A stretch of DNA of 64,000 bases from SVEL01 sp017381055 (GTDB taxonomy: Bacteria; Bacillota; Clostridia; Lachnospirales; Lachnospiraceae). Positions 26,684 to 35,197 of the stretch are shown here, piece after piece (the stretch's first letter is position 1; each line of letters starts with the position of its first letter). A program made the translations under genes and the position numbers. The notes below the pieces were generated by a model that was not told where the DNA came from, searched no databases, and saw only the letters and a list, made by a program, of their open reading frames with translations. Location: assembly GCA_036307185.1 (NCBI GenBank), contig JAXJYC010000039.1, forward strand, positions 1-64,000. Reading direction: 5' to 3'.

Positions 26684-27601
26684 TTATGTAGAAGGTGCTT
26701 TTCTCAAAATATCTTCAATCACCTTCATAAACTCTGGCTCATTAAGTAACTCATGACGCATACCCTTATACAACTTAGAAACCGTGTTTTTATAACCAAC
26801 CTTCTTTATTATGTCAACCGACTTAACGAAAGTTTCTCGTTTAAGAATACAAGGATCATCCGCTCCACTCATAATAACTATACGCATTTCTGGGTTTTTC
26901 ATCGCCCAACCTCTTCTAGAATAAGCCTGACACATAAGTTTACATAATGTTTTATAACCATTGATAGTAAAAGAAAAACCGCACTTTGGGGTCTTATTGT
27001 ATTCCTCCACAACCTTCATATCGGAACATAACCAAGAAAACGGTACTCCTTCTTTTTCATACGCCTTATTAAAGTTACCTAATACCAATTTATCAAGCAT
27101 TTTACTAGTTTCATGTTCATCTATAAACAATGACATAAATTCTGCAATAGCCACTCCCATAGATCTTAACGGATTAACAGAAGGACAGCCTAACAAAACT
27201 AGCATATCGATATCCTCATCATATTTCTTCGTATATGCTCTGGAAAGTAAAGCTCCCATACTATGACCCATTAGAATCACTGGTAAATCAGGAAAATTGT
27301 TTTTTATGTAAACCGTTACCGCATGTAAATCTTCAACCATAAGGTCGGCTCCATCATCTCCAATATAACCTAAATCCTTTTCAAACTCTACATTCTCTCC
27401 ATGACCTCTCAAGTCACTTATAACGCACACATACCCCATCTCTGTAAATATGTTAATTACTTTATTATATCTCTCCTTAGTCTCACACATTCCATGAGCA
27501 ATCTGGATAACTCCTTTTCTAACTGCTGTCATCTCTGGCAACCATACCTTCGTGACAATAGGTAAATCTTCTAAAGTTTTATACTTTTCATACTCTGACA
27601 T
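26684..27601 (-). CDS. Alpha/beta hydrolase, lysophospholipase/monoacylglycerol-lipase-like
   Basis: 305 residues of the serine hydrolase fold: IAHGMCE oxyanion region near 33, nucleophile elbow GHSMGAL near 113, a C-terminal catalytic Asp in SGADDP and His in KGMRHELLNE. This is the Hydrolase_4 type that cleaves lysophospholipids or monoacylglycerols. No signal peptide, so cytoplasmic. It sits between the PHP gene and gpr in one operon. Confidence 0.88.
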   Translation of the reverse strand: MSEYEKYKTLEDLPIVTKVWLPEMTAVRKGVIQIAHGMCETKERYNKVINIFTEMGYVCVISDLRGHGENVEFEKDLGYIGDDGADLMVEDLHAVTVYIKNNFPDLPVILMGHSMGALLSRAYTKKYDEDIDMLVLLGCPSVNPLRSMGVAIAEFMSLFIDEHETSKMLDKLVLGNFNKAYEKEGVPFSWLCSDMKVVEEYNKTPKCGFSFTINGYKTLCKLMCQAYSRRGWAMKNPEMRIVIMSGADDPCILKRETFVKSVDIIKKVGYKNTVSKLYKGMRHELLNEPEFMKVIEDILRKAPST

Positions 27602-27640
27602 AATATAATGTGTCCTCTCTTTTTCTTTAATACATTTAGC

Positions 27641-28486
27641 CTACTCATATATCCAGCTACACATATTTTCGTACACCTTTAAATTACCTTTTCCTACCCC
27701 AACAAAAATATCTGGCTTTATAGCCCCATGAAAATCCGAACCACCAGTCATCTTAAGATTATGTCTTCTAGCAATCTTATCTAAAAAGTTATCATCTTCC
27801 ACTTTATTCAAAGCATAACGCCCTTCAATGCCTTCAAGTCCGTGATTTTGTAACATCACAATCACACTTTCCAATCTATCATAAGGCATCTTATAAAGCA
27901 ATGGATGTGCAAGCACTGGATGTCCTCCAGCTGCTTTTATTATATCAATAGCTTCAAATGGAGAAATCTTAACTCTAGATACATAACATGGACATCCAGG
28001 ATTTAGATACTTATTAAAAGCCTCATCCTTATCAGCCACATACCCCTCATCTATCATATACTTTGCAAAATGAGCTCTAGTTATAGACTTAGAACCAAAT
28101 CTTTCTAGCATAATATCCCATGTGATATTAATTCCACACTCATTAAGTTTCTCAATCATTTTTAAATTTCGATTATGTCTGCTATCACGACATACAGCAA
28201 CCTTTTCGCGAAATCCTTCGTTTACATAATCCACATTAAGGCCCAATATATGTAGGTCTGAGCCCTTATAATCAGCTGACAATTCAATCCCCGGTATAAC
28301 CTTTATGCCATACTCCTCTCCAGCCTTTAATGCTTCCTCCACACCATCCACTGTATCATGATCAGTCAATGCCATAGCCACTAACCCTGCATCTGCTGCT
28401 AGTTTTACTACTTCTCTTGGAGAAACAGTTCCATCTGATACATAGGAATGAACATGAAAATCCACTCTCAAATTATTATCTTCCAT
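27641..28486 (-). CDS. PHP-domain phosphoesterase (RNase AM / YciV type)
   Basis: 281 residues starting VDFHVHSYVSDG, the first PHP metal motif, with LTDHDTVDG, IPGIELSAD and, at the end, TGGSDFHG supplying further metal ligands. Family members hydrolyse 3',5'-bisphosphorylated nucleosides and short RNA from the 5' end. The start codon directly follows the ppk1 stop (TAGATG), so translation is likely coupled. Confidence 0.9.
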   Translation of the reverse strand: MEDNNLRVDFHVHSYVSDGTVSPREVVKLAADAGLVAMALTDHDTVDGVEEALKAGEEYGIKVIPGIELSADYKGSDLHILGLNVDYVNEGFREKVAVCRDSRHNRNLKMIEKLNECGINITWDIMLERFGSKSITRAHFAKYMIDEGYVADKDEAFNKYLNPGCPCYVSRVKISPFEAIDIIKAAGGHPVLAHPLLYKMPYDRLESVIVMLQNHGLEGIEGRYALNKVEDDNFLDKIARRHNLKMTGGSDFHGAIKPDIFVGVGKGNLKVYENMCSWIYE

Positions 28487-30736
28487 CTACTTAATATCTC
28501 CTGCTGTCATTGGTTCAAAAACCCTACTTTTCTTTACTTTATTCTCCTTAGAGTGAGCCTTTGCCCTATCTATAGCCTCCTTACAGAAATAATCCTGTGC
28601 TCCCACAGGCTTCTTTCCACGTCTATCAACCTTCTTATAAATCGCATCCTTGCCCATCACATGAGACTTCATATTATCAGCAAGCTGAATATCAAGGATA
28701 TGAATAATCTCCTTCTTAAGCTCAGCCTTCTCCACTGGGAATAATATCTCCACACGCTTGTCTAGATTTCTTGGCATCCAGTCGGCACTTCCCATATATA
28801 CCTCTTCCTTACCACCATTACAGAAGTAGAAGATTCTACTATGCTCTAAGAATGTTCCTACAATAGAACGAACCGAAATATTTTCACTTAAACCAGGAAT
28901 ACCTGCTCTAAGACAACAAATACCTCTAACCACTAAGTCCACCTTAACTCCAGCCTGACTAGCTTCATATAATAAACTTATAATTTTCTTATCACAAAGA
29001 GAATTCATCTTTGCCTTAATAAACGCCTTTTTTCCAGCCTTAGCATTAGCTGTTTCCCTCTTAATAAGAAATTCAAATCTATCTCTTAACCAAAGTGGTG
29101 CCAAGGATAGCTTATTCCACACTTCCGGCTCAGAATAACCTGATAACATATTAAATACAGCCGTTGCATCCTCACCTATCTTCTTATTACATGTAAGGAG
29201 TCCCATATCTGTATAAAGCTTAGCTGTGGCATCATTGTAGTTACCTGTACCAAGGTGAACATATCTATTGATACCATCGCCCTCTTTTCTAACTACAAGA
29301 GTTATCTTACTATGTGTCTTAAGACCCTTTAAACCATAGATAACATGACAACCAGCCTTTTCAAGCATCTTTGCCCAGTTAATATTATTTTCCTCATCAA
29401 AACGTGCCTTAAGCTCCACAAGAACTGAAACCTGCTTACCATTTTCTGCAGCTTCAGCCAAAGACGCGATAATAGGAGAATTACCACTTACTCTATATAA
29501 TGTCTGCTTAATAGCCAATACATCCTTATCCTTTGCCGCCTGCTTAACAAACTGTACTACAGGATCAAAGCTCTGGTATGGATGATGAAGCAATATATCC
29601 TCTCGTCTAATAGACTCAAATATACTCTCTTCTGGATTAATGCTTGGATGTGCCTGTGGAATATATTTCTTATCCTTAAGATGTTCAAATCCATCAATTC
29701 CATACACTTTCATTAAAAATGTCAAATCAATAGGACCATTTATCTTATAAACATCCTCTTCCTTTATATCAAGCTCCTTCTTCAAAACCTTGAGAAGACG
29801 CTTATCCATATCCTCTTCAACCTCAAGACGAATTGCCTCACCCCACTGACGCTTTTTAAGCTGTTTCTGAATCTCCTTCAAAAGATCCGCAGCATCCTCC
29901 TCGTCAATAGTCAAATCCGCATTACGCATTACTCTATACGGATGAGCACAGATAACCTTATAATTTAAGAATAACATATCAATATGTCTTTCTATTATCT
30001 CTTCAAGAAGTATAATCGTAGTTTCACCCTCTACAGATGAAGGAATCTGAATAAATCTTGGCAAACCTGAAGGGACCTGAACTGTAGCAAACTCCAATTC
30101 CTTCTCCTTCTTTTCTTTACCTTTATCTTTTTCTTTCTTGCCAATATCTTCCCCTGGCAATTCTTCCTTTGCCTTCTTCCTTAAATCATCTGCCTTCTTT
30201 TTAAGACCATCCTCTCCTTCAAGCAACGCACCGATGTTAAGATATTTATTTCTAATCAAAGGGAATGGTCTAGACGAATCCACCGCCATAGGAGTAAGCA
30301 CTGGATAAACATTTTCCTTAAAATATTTATCCACAAAGTCCTTCTGCTCCTGTGTAAGTTTCTCATGAGCCCTTACAATTCTAAGCTTCTCTGTCTTAAG
30401 CTGTGGTCTAATAGCTCGATTGTATGTATTATACTGAGCTTCTACTAGTTCATGTGTCTTTATGTTTATCTTCTCAAGCTGCTCTACCGGTGTAAGTCCT
30501 GCTATATCAGGCTTATCAAATTCTGCATTTACCATATCCTTTAATGAAGCAACTCTTATCATAAAAAATTCATCAAGATTAGATGCTGTAATACTAAGAA
30601 ACTTCATTCTTTCAAACAACAAATTCTTTGTATCCTTAGCTTCTCCCAATATTCTAAAATTGAAATCCAACCAACTAAGCTCTCTATTAATATAATTTTC
30701 CTTCTTATTTACATCAATAATTTTCGCTTTTGCCAT
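28487..30736 (-). CDS. ppk1: Polyphosphate kinase
   Basis: Makes polyphosphate from ATP reversibly. 749 residues: N-terminal INRELSWLDFNFRIL, head domain, then the two phospholipase-D-like halves; the autophosphorylated His is in LKTHSKI and a second conserved His in LEHSRIFYF. Odd: a lysine/glutamate-rich insertion at about 180-215 (GKKEKDKGKEKKEKE) between the N and head domains. AAGGAGG precedes the start; 11 bases separate it from DUF815. Confidence 0.96.
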   Translation of the reverse strand: MAKAKIIDVNKKENYINRELSWLDFNFRILGEAKDTKNLLFERMKFLSITASNLDEFFMIRVASLKDMVNAEFDKPDIAGLTPVEQLEKINIKTHELVEAQYNTYNRAIRPQLKTEKLRIVRAHEKLTQEQKDFVDKYFKENVYPVLTPMAVDSSRPFPLIRNKYLNIGALLEGEDGLKKKADDLRKKAKEELPGEDIGKKEKDKGKEKKEKELEFATVQVPSGLPRFIQIPSSVEGETTIILLEEIIERHIDMLFLNYKVICAHPYRVMRNADLTIDEEDAADLLKEIQKQLKKRQWGEAIRLEVEEDMDKRLLKVLKKELDIKEEDVYKINGPIDLTFLMKVYGIDGFEHLKDKKYIPQAHPSINPEESIFESIRREDILLHHPYQSFDPVVQFVKQAAKDKDVLAIKQTLYRVSGNSPIIASLAEAAENGKQVSVLVELKARFDEENNINWAKMLEKAGCHVIYGLKGLKTHSKITLVVRKEGDGINRYVHLGTGNYNDATAKLYTDMGLLTCNKKIGEDATAVFNMLSGYSEPEVWNKLSLAPLWLRDRFEFLIKRETANAKAGKKAFIKAKMNSLCDKKIISLLYEASQAGVKVDLVVRGICCLRAGIPGLSENISVRSIVGTFLEHSRIFYFCNGGKEEVYMGSADWMPRNLDKRVEILFPVEKAELKKEIIHILDIQLADNMKSHVMGKDAIYKKVDRRGKKPVGAQDYFCKEAIDRAKAHSKENKVKKSRVFEPMTAGDIK

Positions 30737-30747
30737 AAAAACCCTCC

Positions 30748-32049
30748 TTACGAATACTGTCCTACTATATAGTTAATAAACTGCTGAGCAGTTCTACCCG
30801 ATATTCCTCCATGACTTAATTCCCACGCATTAGCCTTAAGAAGTAATTCATTTTCATCCATAACAATATTATGACGCTTAGCCAATACTCTAATTATCTC
30901 CTGGAATTCCTTCTTATTAGGCTTCTGATAACATATAGTTACACCAAATCGATTTACTAACGAAAGTTTCTCCTGAACTGTATCATTTGTATGTAAATCC
31001 TGATCTCTGTCCTCTTTATCCTGCCATTTCTCTCTTACAAGATGACGTCTATTTGAAGTAGCATATATAAGTACATTATTAGGCTTTTTACTTAAACCAC
31101 CCTCAATTATAGCCTTAAGATACTTATACTCTATCTCGTAATCCTCAAACGATAAATCATCCATATAAACGATAAACTTATAATTTCTATCCTTTACCTG
31201 CTCAATTATCTTAGACAATTCCTGAAACTGATGCTTATAAACCTCTATCATTCTAAGGCCTCTGTCATAGTACTCATTTAAAATAGCCTTGATACTTGAA
31301 GACTTACCTGTACCACTATCTCCATATAATAAAGCATTATTAGCCGGACGACCACTGACAAAATCTTCCGTATTGTCAATAAGCTTCTTTTTCTGAATCT
31401 CATAACCAATTAAATCATCTAAATATACATGTTCAATACTTGTTACCGGCATAAGCACTGCCTTATCATTTTCATCCATGTCTATTCTAAATGCCTTATT
31501 AAGTCCAAGCTTACCTACACCTGTAGCCTTATAAAATTCTACAAGTTTGTCATAAAAAGCATCTACATTTAAAGCATCTGCCAACTCCTTAGCAAGATTG
31601 CATATACTATCTCTTACTCTTCTATTAAATACCTTACTATTTCCATCCTTATGCTTATAATCCACAAGAAAGCTGAAGCATTTTGTGCCAAGCTTTTCAT
31701 CAAGCTTACATAAATCTACATCAAACAATCCCTTGAAGATTTCCAAATCGTTCTTAGCTATACTATTAATAGAGCCTTCTCTATTACCTATTTTCTCACA
31801 AGAAATAGAAAATGCATTCTCATTATTAACCAATAAAAACGTAAGAAAGGAATGATATAAATTTCCTTCTAATCCGTATGTATCTGTCACTTCTATAAGC
31901 TTATTGACACACTCATACGCCTTATTCACTATATCTTCGCTAATAATATCCTCTCCATTAAGACTTGCGCTAATTATATTGGCAATCCCATAGAATATAT
32001 CATTATAGACAAAATCCTTATAAAGCATCAATCTGTTTGTACTAATCAT
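30748..32049 (-). CDS. DUF815-family AAA ATPase
   Basis: 433 residues. The C-terminal 240 carry an AAA module: LLYGDSGTGKSS (Walker A, about 245), FIVYMDDLSFE (Walker B) and IYATSNRRHL (sensor 1). The N-terminal 200 residues are helical and less conserved. DUF815 ATPases are widespread in bacteria with unknown clients. First gene of the operon DUF815-ppk1-PHP-hydrolase-gpr-spoIIP-hemW, divergent from typA. Confidence 0.87.
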   Translation of the reverse strand: MISTNRLMLYKDFVYNDIFYGIANIISASLNGEDIISEDIVNKAYECVNKLIEVTDTYGLEGNLYHSFLTFLLVNNENAFSISCEKIGNREGSINSIAKNDLEIFKGLFDVDLCKLDEKLGTKCFSFLVDYKHKDGNSKVFNRRVRDSICNLAKELADALNVDAFYDKLVEFYKATGVGKLGLNKAFRIDMDENDKAVLMPVTSIEHVYLDDLIGYEIQKKKLIDNTEDFVSGRPANNALLYGDSGTGKSSSIKAILNEYYDRGLRMIEVYKHQFQELSKIIEQVKDRNYKFIVYMDDLSFEDYEIEYKYLKAIIEGGLSKKPNNVLIYATSNRRHLVREKWQDKEDRDQDLHTNDTVQEKLSLVNRFGVTICYQKPNKKEFQEIIRVLAKRHNIVMDENELLLKANAWELSHGGISGRTAQQFINYIVGQYS

Positions 32050-32299
32050 AATCTTTACCTTTTTCCTAACACTATATTAACTGTTTTTATGCCAATACTA
32101 TATCTTTATCACATAAAAACAAGTACACTCCCTTATATCATACCACTAACTACCCAAAATCTCTATACATTTTTCTTGTTGATTTTTTTAGTAATTGTGA
32201 TAGAATTAATCGCGGTTGTGAAACCATTTTGGAACTATATTGTAGTTGTAAAACAGCTATAATGATATTTATAAACACATAAAAGGATCGAGGTATTAT
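32050..32299. promoter_or_regulatory. Divergent promoter region of typA and the DUF815 operon
   Basis: AT-rich spacer. On + a TATAAT near 32259-32264 precedes typA by about 35 bases, with no good -35; GAGG lies seven bases before the typA ATG. No hairpin of note. Confidence 0.4.
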
Positions 32300-34126
32300 A
32301 TGATAACAAAGAGAGAAGACGTTAGAAATATTGCTATTATTGCTCACGTTGACCATGGTAAAACTACTCTTGTAGACGAGCTTTTAAAACAGAGCGGTAC
32401 TTTCCGTCAGAACCAGGAAGTTGCTGAAAGAGTTATGGATTCCGGCGATATCGAAAAGGAACGTGGTATCACAATTCTTGCTAAGAATACTGCTGTATAT
32501 TATAACGATACAAAAATCAATATCATCGACACACCTGGACATGCTGACTTCGGTGGTGAGGTTGAGCGTGTACTTAAGATGGTAAACGGTGTTGTACTTG
32601 TAGTAGACGCATTTGAAGGTGCAATGCCACAGACTAAGTTCGTTCTCAGAAAAGCTATGGAAATGGAGCTTCCAGTTATCGTTTGTATAAATAAAATTGA
32701 CCGTCCAGAGGCAAGACCTACTGAGGTTATCGACGAAGTATTAGAGCTCTTCCTTGAACTGGATGCAACTGATGAGCAGCTTGATTGCCCATTCGTATAT
32801 GCATCTGCTAAAGCTGGTCATGCAGTATTAGAGCTTGATGATACACCAGAGAATATGATTCCTCTCTTTGAGACAATCATTAACTATATTCCAGCTCCAG
32901 AAGGTGATATGGAAGCTGGCCCACAGATGCTTATCAGTACAATTGATTACAATGAATATGTTGGTCGCATCGGTGTTGGTAAGATTGAGCACGGAACATT
33001 AAAGGTAAATCAGGAAGTTATGCTTGTTAACCACCATGATCCTGATAAAAAGCAGAGAGTTAAGATTGGTAAACTTTACGAGTTCCAGGGCTTAAACCGT
33101 GTAGAAGTACAGGAAGCAACTATCGGTGCTATCGTAGCCGTATCTGGTATTGCTGACCTTAAGATTGGTGATACACTTTGTAGCACTGAAAATCCTGAGG
33201 CTATTCCATTCCAGAAGATTTCTGAGCCTACTATTGCTATGCAGTTTATGGTAAATGATAGTCCATTAGCTGGCCAGGAAGGTAAGTTTGTAACATCAAG
33301 ACACCTTCGTGACAGACTCTTTAGAGAGTTAAATACTGACGTTTCATTAAGAGTTGAAGAAACAGAAACAACAGAAAGCTTTAAGGTATCTGGTCGTGGT
33401 GAGCTTCACTTATCAGTTCTTATCGAGAATATGAGAAGAGAAGGCTATGAATTCGCAGTATCTAAAGCTGAGGTTTTATATAAGAAGGATGAAAACGGTG
33501 CCCTTCTTGAGCCAATGGAGCTTGCATACGTAGACGTACCAGAAGAATTCTCAGGTACAGTTATCGAAAAGCTCTCAGGTAGAAAGGGTGAGCTCAGAGG
33601 TATGTCAACTGCCAACGGCGGTTACCAGAGACTTGAGTTCTCTATTCCATCTCGTGGTCTTATCGGCTACCGTGGAGAATTCATGACAGATACAAAGGGT
33701 AATGGTATTCTTAATACTTCCTTTGACGGCTACGGTCCATACAAGGGAGATATCCAGTATAGAAAGCAGGGCTCTTTAATTGCATTTGAGACAGGTGAAT
33801 CTATCACTTATGGTCTTTTCAATGCTCAGGAGCGTGGTACACTCTTTATCGGAGCTGGTACAAAGGTTTACGCTGGAATGGTTATCGGCCAGACAGGTAA
33901 GACAGAAGATATCGAAGTAAACGTATGTAAGAAAAAGCAGCTTACAAATACTCGTGCTTCAGGTTCAGATGATGCATTAAAGCTTACACCACCTAAGATT
34001 ATGAGTCTTGAGCAGTGCTTAGAGTTTATTGATACAAACGAATTACTTGAAATCACACCAAAGAACTTAAGAATTCGTAAGAAAATCTTAGATCCAACTC
34101 TTCGTAAGAGAGCAGAAAGAAAGTAA
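32300..34126 (+). CDS. typA: Ribosome-associated GTPase TypA/BipA
   Basis: 608 residues of the elongation-factor GTPase family: P-loop AHVDHGKTTL, switch RGITILAKN, DTPGHADFGGEVER, NKIDRPEARP, then domains II, III and the BipA-specific C-terminal region (KKQLTNTRASGSDDALKL). It binds the 70S ribosome and supports 50S assembly and stress or cold growth. Monocistronic, with a terminator. Confidence 0.97.
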   Translation: MITKREDVRNIAIIAHVDHGKTTLVDELLKQSGTFRQNQEVAERVMDSGDIEKERGITILAKNTAVYYNDTKINIIDTPGHADFGGEVERVLKMVNGVVLVVDAFEGAMPQTKFVLRKAMEMELPVIVCINKIDRPEARPTEVIDEVLELFLELDATDEQLDCPFVYASAKAGHAVLELDDTPENMIPLFETIINYIPAPEGDMEAGPQMLISTIDYNEYVGRIGVGKIEHGTLKVNQEVMLVNHHDPDKKQRVKIGKLYEFQGLNRVEVQEATIGAIVAVSGIADLKIGDTLCSTENPEAIPFQKISEPTIAMQFMVNDSPLAGQEGKFVTSRHLRDRLFRELNTDVSLRVEETETTESFKVSGRGELHLSVLIENMRREGYEFAVSKAEVLYKKDENGALLEPMELAYVDVPEEFSGTVIEKLSGRKGELRGMSTANGGYQRLEFSIPSRGLIGYRGEFMTDTKGNGILNTSFDGYGPYKGDIQYRKQGSLIAFETGESITYGLFNAQERGTLFIGAGTKVYAGMVIGQTGKTEDIEVNVCKKKQLTNTRASGSDDALKLTPPKIMSLEQCLEFIDTNELLEITPKNLRIRKKILDPTLRKRAERK

Positions 34127-34230
34127 TAACAGTATTACATTTGCACAAATTTTATGCTGCTATTTTTACATGCTACAAATATTTGATTTAATAAATACTT
34201 TGATTTAGTTTAATTCAATAGGACGTAACC

Positions 34231-34269
34231 GGCGCATTATCCGACCTCGTGTCGGAATGCGCCTTTTTT
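34231..34269 (+). terminator. Terminator of typA
   Basis: A GC-rich stem GGCGCATT/AATGCGCC extended by TCCGAC/GTCGGA is followed by TTTTTT. The rest of 34127-34391 is AT-rich with nothing else I can name. Confidence 0.92.
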
Positions 34270-34391
34270 CAACCTCGTGTTGAAAAATTACTAACTACTA
34301 CAAAGTATTAAGAAAATCTAAACATTTTTCGCTACCGTAAAAATAACAGCACAATATTGTACAAATGTAATATTTAACGAGCGTCCTCAAC

Positions 34392-35045
34392 CTAGGTAAC
34401 CTGACACTTTCCGTCTATGATGATATATTGTACGTTCCCTAAATTATCTATCTGCGTTCTGGCAGCCGTTGCCTCTGTTATCTTATCAACAAAAGACTTC
34501 TCATCCTCTAAAGGCACAACCACATCTACTTCCACATTTTCAGCATATCTTGTGTCCAAGGTATGAACTCCTGCATTTCCTATTATATACTGAATTTTTC
34601 CTATTCCATTGTAATCTGTACCAAGTGTAAGCTTTACTCCCTCGCACTTCTCTACCACTGTAGCTGCCTCAAGACCAGCCTTCACCGCAGCCTGATATGC
34701 CCTAACCAAGCCACCTGTACCTAAAAGAATTCCACCAAAATATCTTGTAACAACTACAGCCACATTATGTACGCCTTCACCTAGCAATACCTCTAGCATA
34801 GGCTTACCTGCTGTTCCTGCTGGCTCACCATCATCGTTACATCTAGTAAACTCATTATTCTTTCCAATAACTGCTGCTGCGCAATTATGCCTGGCATCCC
34901 AATTTTTCTTCTTAATTTCTTCTACAAAGGCAGCGGCCTCCTCCTCGGTATCTACAGGCTTAACATAAGCTATAAATCGCGATTTCTTCTCTACTATCTC
35001 GCCCTCTCCACCTTTGTATACTATTTTAAAGCCATTTGCTGACAT
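34392..35045 (-). CDS. yigZ: YigZ/IMPACT family protein
   Basis: 217 residues: KKSRFIAYVKPV near the N-terminus, NARHNCxA-type stretch WDARHNCAAAVIG, DDGEPAGTAGKPML and VVVTRYFGGILLGTGGLVRAY are hallmarks of the UPF0029/IMPACT family, linked to translation regulation. I use ATG 35045 because AGAGG is eight bases upstream; the ATG two codons earlier is too close to it. Confidence 0.93.
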   Translation of the reverse strand: MSANGFKIVYKGGEGEIVEKKSRFIAYVKPVDTEEEAAAFVEEIKKKNWDARHNCAAAVIGKNNEFTRCNDDGEPAGTAGKPMLEVLLGEGVHNVAVVVTRYFGGILLGTGGLVRAYQAAVKAGLEAATVVEKCEGVKLTLGTDYNGIGKIQYIIGNAGVHTLDTRYAENVEVDVVVPLEDEKSFVDKITEATAARTQIDNLGNVQYIIIDGKCQVT

Positions 35046-35197
35046 ATCCATTTCCTCTTTTATATTATTTGCTACGATAATATTACCTTATAGGAACAAA
35101 AAATAAAACACTTTATTTTGCTGTGGCAATTTGGTATAATAAGTAATGTTTATGTCTAAACTTTTTAAAAGGTGAACATACATAACGGAGGTTAAAT

